From Clostridium_T sp040217795 (GTDB lineage Bacteria > Bacillota > Clostridia > Clostridiales > Clostridiaceae), in assembly GCA_040217795.1 (NCBI GenBank), contig JBEHWK010000148.1:1-7581 (forward strand): a DNA stretch of 7,581 nt, in the 5' to 3' direction. Within the stretch, counting starts at the first letter, position 1. Every line of letters starts with the position of its first letter. Below the pieces are notes generated by a model. It did not search any database. It had not been told where the DNA came from and saw nothing but the letters and a program-made list of their open reading frames with translations. This document shows, in pieces, positions 1 through 6,166 of the stretch. A program made the position numbers and the translations under genes.

Positions 1-48
1 TCTTTAGAGAATCTTGGATTTGAAGTAAATTTAATACCTCAGACTTAA
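1..48 (+). CDS. 3' end of an unidentified protein gene
   Basis: Frame 1 is open from the first base to a TAA at 46-48 and gives the C-terminal residues SLENLGFEVNLIPQT. The gene starts before the window, so its family cannot be recognised from 15 residues. A hairpin terminator 21 bases downstream (70-93) fits with this being the true end of a + strand transcription unit. It could be a chance open frame, because the stretch is short. Confidence 0.45.
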   Translation, partial: SLENLGFEVNLIPQT

Positions 49-69
49 ACATTTTGTTTAAAATGGCAA

Positions 70-108
70 AAGCCTACCAATACAGGCAGGCTTATTTAGT
101 ATACTCTT
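70..108 (+). terminator. Hairpin terminator after the partial first gene
   Basis: AAGCCTACC (70-78) pairs with GGCAGGCTT (85-93) across a 6-base AATACA loop, with one A-C mismatch. A T-rich stretch follows. On the opposite strand the hairpin is followed by TTTT, so it may also stop minus-strand transcription coming out of the IS element. Confidence 0.6.
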
Positions 109-171
109 TTTTGGGCTATTCTAAATTGTTTTCAGGACAGCTCCTCCGTTTACTGTATAATAAAGTAAGAC

Positions 172-430
172 GTGACATACTCCCACCACCTAGCTACGCT
201 TAGAGGTGGGGGCTTCTTGGGATGTACCAGCCAACGCCAGTATGATTACCAAGCTATCCCCGTTTGCCCAACGGTTCTATATACTGATTTAGGCTATACC
301 AAGCATATAGCAGCCTTCATTCCGGATATTTATCGCTGCATTTATGTCTCTGTCATGCACGGTTCCACAAATGCAAGTCCAAACTCTATCAGCAAGTGTA
401 AGCTTGTTATTGATTTCACCGCAAATATGG
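172..430 (-). ncRNA. Probable omega RNA (TnpB guide RNA) from tnpB 3' end and right end
   Basis: TnpB nucleases of IS200/IS605 elements use an RNA made from the 3' part of tnpB and the right end, with the guide read from DNA just outside the element. Here 117 bases lie between the tnpB stop (289) and the proposed boundary (172). They contain a CCGTT/AACGG hairpin (260-264 with 270-274) and the right-end hairpin (182-212). The guide would start at about 171 and run toward 152 on the minus strand (GTCTTACTTT...). The 5' limit near 430 is a guess, because processing sites cannot be seen. The existence of the RNA is inferred from the family, not shown by the sequence. Confidence 0.5.
182..212 (-). 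repeat. IS605-type right-end subterminal hairpin
   Basis: On the + strand CCC (182-184) and CCACCT (186-191) pair with AGGTGG (204-209) and GGG (210-212). A185 is bulged, so it is an extrahelical T on the minus strand. The 12-base loop can form a further short stem. Together with the AAGAAG motif on its 5' side, this is the type of structure bound by single-strand Y1 transposases at the right end. Confidence 0.75.
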
Positions 431-1410
431 CAAGTCTTGCTTGAGGGATACCACTTATCAATAACTACAAGTTCTTTACCTTGTTCCCGGAGTTTGTATT
501 CCAAGAATGTTCTAAGCATACCAAAACCATTGTCATTTGTTGATTTGGCAAGCTTCAATCCCTGAGCCATTCCACGCATGTTCAGGTCTTCAATCACAAC
601 TGCATCATAGGCATTGGCTATCTGCCTTGATTGTTTGTGCAAGAAGTCCTTACGCTGATTGGCTGCCTTTTCATGGAGCTTTGCAACCTTTTGACGCTGT
701 TTATCTCTATTTTTTCCGCCTTTCATCCGCTTGGAGAGTTTGCGTTGTTCTCTTTTCAGTTTTGATTCCATCTTACGGTAATACTTAGGATAATCAGCAG
801 ATGTACCAAAATTGTCAATATACAATGCTTTTGAGGAATAATCAAGCCCTATAACATTCTCTGCACATGGAAGCACAGATTGTATATCAGCATCAAATTC
901 TACAAGGATTGATATATAATACTTGCCTGATGCCGTCTGTGATATAGTTGCAGATTTTATATCATAATCTGATGGTATCTGCCTATGAAGCTTTATTTTT
1001 ACATCTTTCAGCTTTGGTATTCTTATATGCCTATTATCAATAATCCTTATAGTACCTTTCTGATTGTTTGTAGTATATGATCTTCTATCATTATGTTTGC
1101 TCTTGAATTTTGGAAAGCCAATTGATTTGTCCCTGAAGAAATTTTTATATGCAGTATTCAGATTTAGTTGTGCGTTTGCCAATGCCAGGCTGTCAACTTC
1201 TTTCAGCCATACAAATTCATTCTTATAATCTGCTGGAGTGGTATACTTCAGCTTTTTCAAAACTTCCTTATCATCCTTATTCTGTTTGTATTTTTCATTG
1301 CGGTCTGCAAGCATCCTGTTATATACAAACCTGACACAACCAAAAGTTTTATTGATAAGCTCTGATTGCTTTTTATCAGGATATAGGCGGTATTTATATG
1401 CTTTGTTCAT
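289..1410 (-). CDS. tnpB: TnpB, RNA-guided RuvC nuclease of an IS200/IS605 element
   Basis: The protein has 373 residues, a normal length for TnpB. The N-terminus (KAYKYRLYPDKKQ, then FGCVRFVYNRML) is the usual start of the family. RuvC residues are present: Asp190 in IGLDYSS, Glu274 in VVIEDLNM and Asp355 in HDRDINAA. A zinc ribbon lies between the last two, with Cys327, Cys330, Cys346 and Cys348. The family cuts DNA next to a short element-specific motif, guided by omega RNA, which helps retain the element at donor sites. The start ATG (1410-1408) overlaps the tnpA stop as ATGA, and AAGGTGAG lies just upstream, so translation was probably coupled to tnpA. With tnpA interrupted by a stop, coupling may be weakened. 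I see no frameshift or lost catalytic residue, so the nuclease is probably still functional. Confidence 0.93.
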   Translation of the reverse strand: MNKAYKYRLYPDKKQSELINKTFGCVRFVYNRMLADRNEKYKQNKDDKEVLKKLKYTTPADYKNEFVWLKEVDSLALANAQLNLNTAYKNFFRDKSIGFPKFKSKHNDRRSYTTNNQKGTIRIIDNRHIRIPKLKDVKIKLHRQIPSDYDIKSATISQTASGKYYISILVEFDADIQSVLPCAENVIGLDYSSKALYIDNFGTSADYPKYYRKMESKLKREQRKLSKRMKGGKNRDKQRQKVAKLHEKAANQRKDFLHKQSRQIANAYDAVVIEDLNMRGMAQGLKLAKSTNDNGFGMLRTFLEYKLREQGKELVVIDKWYPSSKTCHICGEINNKLTLADRVWTCICGTVHDRDINAAINIRNEGCYMLGIA

Positions 1411-1595
1411 ACCTTCTCACCTTGGCTTTCGATATATTTTCTGACTACTTCTATGGGTGCTCCCCCTTTAGTCAATAAACAAAAACTTCTTGACCAGAAA
1501 TAATCCTTTCATAGCTTTTTACGTATATATTTTAACCCAAGTACAAGATGGTAATGCATCAAGAACACTGAATTGTTATTATTATCTAACTGCAT
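1407..1595 (-). pseudogene. tnpA: tnpA remnant, Y1 (HUH) transposase with internal deletion and stop
   Basis: Reading from ATG at 1595, the minus strand gives MQLDNNNNSVFLMHYHLVLG, LKYIRKKL, a stop, then KDYFWSRSFCLLTKGG and APIEVVRKYIESQGEKV. The first part matches the N-terminus of IS200/IS605 transposases. The part from IRKKL onward matches their C-terminus, where the family has W at the stop position (RKKLWKDYFW), so TGG probably became TGA. Family members are about 130 residues; this frame has 62 plus the stop. About 70 residues are missing after LKY, including the whole HUH metal-binding region. The join stays in frame. The C-terminal catalytic tyrosine helix (RKYIESQ) remains. The product cannot be an active transposase. 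It is too broken to appear as a long open frame. Confidence 0.9.
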
Positions 1596-1597
1596 GT

Positions 1598-1644
1598 ATA
1601 CACCTGCTTTATATATTATACTACTTAATATATTCTAGGTGTAT
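1598..1644 (-). promoter_or_regulatory. Leader hairpin covering the tnpA ribosome binding site
   Basis: ATACACCT (1598-1605) is a perfect complement of AGGTGTAT (1637-1644). Inside it, ATATATTA (1611-1618) is a perfect complement of TAATATAT (1626-1633) around a 7-base loop. On the minus strand the tnpA Shine-Dalgarno (AGGTG, 1605-1601) is buried in the outer stem, only bases before the ATG at 1595. In IS200 the tnpA ribosome binding site is known to be sequestered by a leader hairpin, so the same silencing role is inferred here. A TATAAT on the minus strand (1620-1615) lies inside the hairpin. Confidence 0.65.
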
Positions 1645-1681
1645 CTCATGTCTTGGTATTTCTCAAAGGGCAACAATTCAT

Positions 1682-1703
1682 CCCCCACCTAAGAGGATGG
1701 GAG
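1682..1703 (-). repeat. IS605-type left-end subterminal hairpin
   Basis: On the + strand CCT (1688-1690) pairs with AGG (1694-1696), and CCCA (1684-1687) pairs with TGGG (1698-1701). A1697 is bulged, an extrahelical T on the minus strand. The outer base pair is C1682-G1703, and a three-base loop closes the top. Stem sequence and bulge type match the right-end hairpin at 182-212, and both lie beside AAGAAG on the minus strand. This supports both as ends of one element. Confidence 0.75.
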
Positions 1704-1732
1704 GACTTCTTGTGCGTTAGGTTAAATGAACT

Positions 1733-1762
1733 AAAAAAATAAAGAGTCAAAATGACTCTTTA
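1733..1762 (-). terminator. Rho-independent terminator of the coat operon
   Basis: TAAAGAGTCA (1740-1749) and TGACTCTTTA (1753-1762) form a perfect 10-bp stem with a 3-base loop. Read on the minus strand it is followed by seven T residues (1739-1733). It lies 15 bases after the stop of the coat gene at 1777 and just outside the IS left end, so the insertion left the operon complete. Confidence 0.9.
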
Positions 1763-1776
1763 TGACATTTTCTAAC

Positions 1777-2070
1777 CTATTTAACAGTTGTTTCAGTCTT
1801 ATTTATAACATCTGAGAGTTGTTGAGCAGGTGGATTATATGGGTTATCCCAACCTTTGTTTATGGTTAACTCAGTAAGTGCTGAATGACCACCAACCACC
1901 TGATTAAGACTAGATGAGTAAATTGCTCTTAATTCTGGTGTTGTGCTTGTTAATGTTGCATTTAAATAGGCATCTGCTGCGCTTTTAGCAGAAGCAAGCA
2001 TATTTCCAGCTATAACCTCATCATTTATATCAGTTGCGTTTTGAACTATATTGCTTAAAATAGTTGACAT
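1777..2070 (-). CDS. CotF-like spore coat protein
   Basis: The 97-residue protein begins MSTILSNIVQNATDINDEVI and continues AGNMLASAKSAADAYLNATL. It has the typical stretch TPELRAIYSSSLNQVVGGHS, followed by ALTEL and GWDNPYNPPAQQL near the end. This is the CotF-like coat protein pattern common in clostridia. Such proteins are small helical bundles thought to be part of the spore coat; a precise job is not known. The ATG at 2070 has AAGGAGG at a good distance (9 bases). A second ATG five bases upstream is out of frame and soon stops. The gene starts 15 bases after the stop of its upstream partner (2086) and ends before a strong terminator, so the two genes form an operon. Expression during sporulation is expected from the family. 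No signal peptide or cysteine is present. Confidence 0.8.
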   Translation of the reverse strand: MSTILSNIVQNATDINDEVIAGNMLASAKSAADAYLNATLTSTTPELRAIYSSSLNQVVGGHSALTELTINKGWDNPYNPPAQQLSDVINKTETTVK

Positions 2071-2085
2071 AACATTGTTCCTCCT

Positions 2086-2292
2086 TTATACTCCTGTGAC
2101 GCTATTCTCATTAATAAATTGCTGCAGCCCTTTAATTCTGCCTTCAGCTGCCAATATACCTGATTCTGCTTGTTTTTTTAATTCATCATCTGTTATAAGT
2201 GCCTGCATTGTCCTTGAAACTGCTAAGCCATCGTTCTCAAACTTTAATAATCCTGTTAATGAAAGTACTTCTCCTTCAGTAAGTTTTCTCAT
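2086..2292 (-). CDS. Small coat-operon protein, CotF-partner type
   Basis: This 68-residue protein (MRKLTEGEVLSLTGLLKFEN at the start, EGRIKGLQQFINENSVTGV at the end) is soluble and probably all helical. It lacks cysteine and membrane segments. Small proteins with the MRKLTEGExLSLTGLL start are often found beside CotF-like proteins in clostridia, and I take it as a coat-associated partner; its function is unknown. I chose ATG at 2292 because GGAGG ends seven bases before it. An in-frame TTG at 2298 would add two residues but nearly touches that site. The stop TAA is immediately followed by AGGAGG, the ribosome binding site of the next gene, so the two are closely coupled. It is the first gene of the operon. 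Confidence 0.75.
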   Translation of the reverse strand: MRKLTEGEVLSLTGLLKFENDGLAVSRTMQALITDDELKKQAESGILAAEGRIKGLQQFINENSVTGV

Positions 2293-2492
2293 TTTCAAAC
2301 CTCCATTCTATACTTTATGTATTAATTTCTGCATTAGTATATGTAATTTGCATTATTTTAAACATTAAACTTCACAAAGTGAAATGTGTCTCAACACTAG
2401 TAGGCTTGATGCTTATTAACTTTTATTTTTATTAATAAAAATTAATCATATAAATAATAATAATTAAGATATAAGAAGTGGAGGGTGAAGTT
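2293..2492. other. AT-rich divergent intergenic region with palindromes
   Basis: This region lies between the minus-strand coat operon and the + strand yyaL-like gene, so it should hold promoters for both. It contains a perfect 18-base palindrome (ATTTTTATTAATAAAAAT, 2425-2442) and a 13-base inverted repeat (TTCACAAAGTGAA, 2371-2383). A weak + strand pair TTGATG (2406-2411) and TATTAA (2430-2435), 18 bases apart, could serve yyaL. No RNA gene or small protein is evident. Confidence 0.4.
2335..2343 (-). promoter_or_regulatory. Possible sporulation-type -10 element
   Basis: Read on the minus strand the bases are CATATACTA, which fits the CATAnnnTA form of sigma-K -10 elements and partly fits sigma-E. 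It lies 43 bases before the ATG at 2292. No clear AC or ATA -35 element was found at the right distance. The call rests on a short motif and on the expected sporulation control of coat genes. Confidence 0.3.
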
Positions 2493-4589
2493 ATGGCAAG
2501 TGAAAAAGATAAAAAAACTAATAGACTAATAAATCAGAAATCCCCATATTTATTGCAGCACGCATATAACCCTGTGGACTGGTATCCATGGGGAGAAGAA
2601 GCTTTTGAAAGGGCTCAAAAAGAGGATAAACCCATATTTCTTAGCATAGGTTATTCGACCTGTCACTGGTGCCATGTTATGGAGCGTGAGAGCTTTGAGG
2701 ATGAAGAAGTAGCCCAACTTATGGATGATACCTTTATTTCCATAAAAGTTGACAGAGAAGAGCGGCCTGATATTGATAATATATATATGGCTGTATGCCA
2801 GGCCATGACAGGGCATGGAGGCTGGCCGCTTACCATTTTGATGACTCCTGATAAGAAACCTTTTTTTTCAGGAACCTATTTCCCGAAACAAAGCATGCAT
2901 GGAAGAATTGGAATGGTTGAACTAGTCAAAAGAGTAAGTGATTTGTGGAAGAATGATAGGGAAGATCTTATAAATTCAGCAGAAGAAATTACAAAAACAC
3001 TTCAGGATTTTCACTCAGAGGAGGCAGGAGATGGAATTGGTGAGGAGGTTTCAGAGGAAGCTTTCAGCCAGCTTGAATATATGTTTGATGAGAAGTATGG
3101 AGGTTTCGGGTCTGCACCTAAGTTCCCCACACCCCATAATATGTTGTTCTTATTGAGATATTACAAACGGACTAAAGGTGGTAAGGCTTTGGATATGGTA
3201 TTAAAAACACTTGATGCTATGGCCGCCGGCGGAATATTTGACCAGGTTGGGTATGGATTCCACAGGTATTCTACAGACAGAAAGTGGCTGCTCCCACATT
3301 TTGAAAAGATGCTGTATGATCAGGCAATGATTTTAATGGCGTATACAGAAGCTTATCAGGCAACAGGCAAGGAAAAGTATAAGAATATTGCAGATAAGAT
3401 TTTTCAATATATGACAACAGATTTAAAGTCAGAGGAGGGTGGGTTCTACTCTGCTGAAGATGCTGACAGTGAAGGTGAAGAAGGAAAGTTTTACATCTGG
3501 TCTGCTGATGAAGTAAGTAAGATACTGAATGAGGCTGAAGCAGAAATAGCCATAAAAGCTTTTGGAATGAAAGATGAGGGTAATTTCAGAGATGAAGCCA
3601 CAGGAAAGATATCTGGGATGAATATTCTCCATTTTGAGAAGGATGCTACTATTTTGAGTAAGGAAATGAAACTATCTGAGAATGAACTTGAAAACTCTCT
3701 TCAAGGAATCATAAAAACTCTTAAACAAGAGAGGGAAAAAAGAGTAAGGCCCCTATTGGATGATAAGATTCTCACAGACTGGAATGGGCTCGCAATAGCC
3801 GCTCTGGCAAAGGCAGGAAGAGCATTTGAAAATGAAAGTTATATAAACGCAGCATGTGCAGCAGCAGACTTTTCGCTGACCAGCATGAAAGATGCGGGAA
3901 GGCTGATGCACAGATACAGAAAAGGGGAGTGGAACTTTTATGCCAATGTTGATGATTATGCCTTTCTCATATATGGTTTGATTGAATTATATGAATCAAC
4001 TTTCAATACAAGATACCTGAAACAAGCGTTATCCCTGAATGAAGAACTAATCAAGCTTTTCTGGGATAAAGAAAATGGAGGGTTTTATTTTACTCCTGAG
4101 GACGGAGAAAAGGTGCTTGTAAGAACAAAAGAAGTTTATGATGGTGCAATACCTTCAGGCAATTCAATAGCATTATTGAATTTAATCAGGTTGTCACGAA
4201 TTTCCGGAAATACGGAAATGGAAGAATATGCTGGTAAGCTGCAGGAGGCATTTTCAAAATCTGTTGAAGAAACTCCGCTTGGATATACACAAATGCTTGC
4301 AGGGATAGAGTATTTAAGAGGGCAGGCATTTGAAGTTGTCATATCTGGTGAGCGGAAATCCAGGGATACTATGGATATGATTTCTGCACTTAATAAAAGG
4401 TTTATGCCTAATATGATCGTTGTGTTTAATCCAATAAACGAAGATAATTCAGATATACTGGATATAGCAAAATATGCAAAGGAACAGAAATCAGTCAATG
4501 GAAGAGCAACTGCCTATGTATGCAAGAATTTTGCCTGTGGAGTTCCTGTCACAGATGTAAACGAGATGGTAAATAATCTTCAGAATTAA
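2493..4589 (+). CDS. yyaL: YyaL/DUF255 family protein: thioredoxin-like domain plus six-hairpin-type domain
   Basis: The protein has 698 residues from ATG at 2493. GGAGGG (2480-2485) lies seven bases upstream; an in-frame GTG at 2478 would overlap this site and is less likely. The N-terminal part (about 10-170) is the DUF255 thioredoxin-like fold. It has the hallmark SPYLLQHAYNPVDWYPWGEE, the redox pair Cys57/Cys60 in CHWC, VDREERPDIDNIYM, and GHGGWPL. The rest (about 190-600) resembles the alpha/alpha six-hairpin fold of glycosidases and N-acylglucosamine epimerases, with PKFPTPHN, GGIFDQVGYGFHRYSTD, HFEKMLYDQA and GGFYSAEDADSEGEEGKFY. The end has the conserved CKNFACGVPVTD. This is the family of bacterial YyaL and animal SPATA20. 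Its substrate is unknown. No signal peptide is seen, so it should be cytoplasmic. It appears monocistronic. Confidence 0.92.
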   Translation: MASEKDKKTNRLINQKSPYLLQHAYNPVDWYPWGEEAFERAQKEDKPIFLSIGYSTCHWCHVMERESFEDEEVAQLMDDTFISIKVDREERPDIDNIYMAVCQAMTGHGGWPLTILMTPDKKPFFSGTYFPKQSMHGRIGMVELVKRVSDLWKNDREDLINSAEEITKTLQDFHSEEAGDGIGEEVSEEAFSQLEYMFDEKYGGFGSAPKFPTPHNMLFLLRYYKRTKGGKALDMVLKTLDAMAAGGIFDQVGYGFHRYSTDRKWLLPHFEKMLYDQAMILMAYTEAYQATGKEKYKNIADKIFQYMTTDLKSEEGGFYSAEDADSEGEEGKFYIWSADEVSKILNEAEAEIAIKAFGMKDEGNFRDEATGKISGMNILHFEKDATILSKEMKLSENELENSLQGIIKTLKQEREKRVRPLLDDKILTDWNGLAIAALAKAGRAFENESYINAACAAADFSLTSMKDAGRLMHRYRKGEWNFYANVDDYAFLIYGLIELYESTFNTRYLKQALSLNEELIKLFWDKENGGFYFTPEDGEKVLVRTKEVYDGAIPSGNSIALLNLIRLSRISGNTEMEEYAGKLQEAFSKSVEETPLGYTQMLAGIEYLRGQAFEVVISGERKSRDTMDMISALNKRFMPNMIVVFNPINEDNSDILDIAKYAKEQKSVNGRATAYVCKNFACGVPVTDVNEMVNNLQN

Positions 4590-4619
4590 AAATGATACTG
4601 AGTATATTGGAAAATAGAG

Positions 4620-4672
4620 AAGTGAATCAAGAAAATTTAATAAATTGCTTTTGATTCACTTAACTCTTTTTT
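4620..4672 (+). terminator. Rho-independent terminator after yyaL
   Basis: AAGTGAATCAA (4620-4630) pairs perfectly with TTGATTCACTT (4651-4661). The loop can form a further small AATTT/AAATT stem. A run of six T follows at 4667-4672. It lies 30 bases after the yyaL stop and separates yyaL from the next operon. Confidence 0.9.
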
Positions 4673-4793
4673 ACACCTGATTAAATGGGAGTTTTATTTG
4701 ACTTTTGTAAACAATATCAACTGAACGGAGAGTATAATTATATATATATGTAGATAAAGATGAAATGAGAATGCTAAGATTAGGGGGAAGTTT

Positions 4794-6143
4794 ATGGGAT
4801 ATGTGAGTTTAGCAGCCAAAACAATCAAGTTAAGCAGAAATTTCAGGAAAACGAGAAAAGAGATCCTGGAAATCAGGGAAAAAAGGTTCAGATCACTGCT
4901 GAAACATGCTTATTATAATTCACAATTCTATCATGAATATTACCGCAGTTTTGGGGTTCGTGACTCGGATGTTGAGGAAATTTCCATAGAACAACTTCCA
5001 TGTATAGATAAAAAAATATTTGTTGAGAACTTTGACAAAATAGTTATGGATAAAAGGATAACTCTGGCAGACATAGAATTCTTTCTGAGCAAAGACAAAA
5101 ATATGAATAAAAAGTACCTGGATGAGTATACAATCATACATTCCTCAGGCAGCACAGGTAAACCTACATGTTTCCTCTACGACAGTGATGCCTGGGAAAC
5201 AATTCTGGCAGCTGGATTCAGGGCGTGCAGGGGATATGAAAATATAGTGAAGGCCGTTCCACAAATTTTAAGGGGACTTCGAATATTATACGTTGCAGCA
5301 ACAGAAGGGCGGTTTGCAGGAGTGATGACTGTATATGAGGGGGTAAAAGGTTTTGGATTTAAACCATTGTTACTGAATATCAATCTGCCCCTGGAAATAT
5401 GGATAGAAAAAATCAATGGATTTAATCCGGATGTAATTATTGGTTATCCTTCAGCCATTAAAATTATTTGTGACTTGATTTCAGAATGCAGGATAAAGTC
5501 CAATGCATTCAGAGTGATTACGGGCGGAGAACCCCTGCCTATGGAGCAGAGAGAGTATTTTCAATCTGTTTTGGGTACGGATATTTTTAATGTCTATGCA
5601 GCTTCTGAATCAATGATATTAGGCTTTGAGACTCAAGTCTACGGAGGATTTTATATTTTTGATGAAATGAATTATCTGGAACTTAAAGAGGATTATACAT
5701 TAATTACACCGCTATATAATTATTCGCAGCCTCTTATCAGATACAGGCTCACGGATAAACTGATGAACAAGGAGAGGGAAGCAAGTGAAGCCCTTCCTTT
5801 CAGCAAAATAAAAGGTGTTCTGGGAAGAAATGAAGAAATCATGTGGTTTATTAATGATAAAGGGAAAAAGGATTTTCTGCATCCATTGATTATAGATTCA
5901 TTAGAGCTGCAAGGAATAACTAAATATCAGTTTGTGCAAAATTCAGACAAGTCCTTTGTGATAAGAGTGGAATTAAGAAAGAGTACTAATTTCAATGATG
6001 TTAAAGTTAAGTTAAGGGAACAAATGGACAAAATTTTAAAAGAAAAAAACCTCATTTGTTTGAATTATGATGTGGAATATGTGAATCATATACCTATAAA
6101 TGCTGCAACAGGGAAAAGCAATATTGTTATTAAATATAACTGA
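4794..6143 (+). CDS. PaaK-like adenylate-forming enzyme (phenylacetate-CoA ligase family)
   Basis: The 449-residue protein is close to the usual PaaK length. Motifs of the ANL adenylating superfamily are in order: the phosphate loop HSSGSTGKP (116-124), VYAASE (267-272), IRYRLTD (315-321, Asp321 expected to hold the AMP ribose), the hinge GR (344-345) and the C-terminal ATGKS (438-442) with the likely catalytic Lys441. The N-terminal HAYYNSQFYHEYY is also typical. These enzymes activate a carboxylic acid as an acyl-AMP and usually pass it to CoA. The acid here cannot be inferred, and phenylacetate itself is unlikely without other catabolic genes. Where most relatives have GD, this one has TD (320-321). 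The ATG has AGGGGG six bases upstream. A TATAAT lies at 4733-4738 without a good -35. It probably shares an operon with the hydrolase 23 bases downstream. Confidence 0.85.
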   Translation: MGYVSLAAKTIKLSRNFRKTRKEILEIREKRFRSLLKHAYYNSQFYHEYYRSFGVRDSDVEEISIEQLPCIDKKIFVENFDKIVMDKRITLADIEFFLSKDKNMNKKYLDEYTIIHSSGSTGKPTCFLYDSDAWETILAAGFRACRGYENIVKAVPQILRGLRILYVAATEGRFAGVMTVYEGVKGFGFKPLLLNINLPLEIWIEKINGFNPDVIIGYPSAIKIICDLISECRIKSNAFRVITGGEPLPMEQREYFQSVLGTDIFNVYAASESMILGFETQVYGGFYIFDEMNYLELKEDYTLITPLYNYSQPLIRYRLTDKLMNKEREASEALPFSKIKGVLGRNEEIMWFINDKGKKDFLHPLIIDSLELQGITKYQFVQNSDKSFVIRVELRKSTNFNDVKVKLREQMDKILKEKNLICLNYDVEYVNHIPINAATGKSNIVIKYN

Positions 6144-6166
6144 TTCATAAGGGAGGGGTGAGTAGT

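Larger units (their letters stand above)
172..1720 (-). mobile_element. IS200/IS605-type insertion sequence with dead tnpA and intact tnpB
   Basis: The element reads on the minus strand: left end at high coordinates, tnpA remnant, tnpB, right end at low coordinates. Both ends carry a subterminal hairpin with one bulged base, which is T on the minus strand. In both, the hairpin lies just 3' of the same AAGAAG motif (minus strand; CTTCTT at 213-218 and 1706-1711). Elements of this family have such hairpins instead of inverted terminal repeats and make no target duplication. The outer limits are inferred. Cleavage is probably after a TTTAAC flank (1721-1726 read on the minus strand) on the left, and after a GTCAC (172-176 on the minus strand) on the right. 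The size of about 1.55 kb fits a two-gene element that lost roughly 0.2 kb. Confidence 0.8.

Noticed and set aside
156..161. TATAAT next to the right end of the IS605 element
   Set aside because: There is no -35 at a proper distance, and no + strand gene follows for it to serve.
172..444. Open frame of 90 codons on the + strand over the tnpB 3' end
   Set aside because: It is antisense to clear TnpB coding sequence, crosses the right-end hairpin, has no ribosome binding site and no recognisable motif.
2314..2322. Second CATAnnnTA motif (CATAAAGTA on the minus strand) with an AC 17 bases upstream, as a sigma-K promoter
   Set aside because: Transcription would start inside the ribosome binding site of the first coat gene, so it cannot serve it.
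2051..2368. Open frame of 105 codons on the + strand across the coat genes
   Set aside because: It lies antisense to the small coat-operon gene and overlaps the end of the other; both real genes have strong start sites.
2478..2492. GTG start five codons before the chosen yyaL ATG
   Set aside because: It overlaps the GGAGGG site that serves the ATG at 2493, and the family starts with a short polar lead before RLINQKSPYL.
4136..4498. Open frame of 120 codons on the minus strand inside yyaL
   Set aside because: It mirrors conserved YyaL coding sequence and lacks a ribosome binding site.
4698..4738. TTGACT and TATAAT as a promoter for the adenylase operon
   Set aside because: The spacer is 29 bases, far beyond 16-18; only the TATAAT is noted.
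6158..6166. GTG start three codons before the chosen hydrolase ATG
   Set aside because: It lies at the end of the GGGAGGGG ribosome binding site, leaving no spacer.
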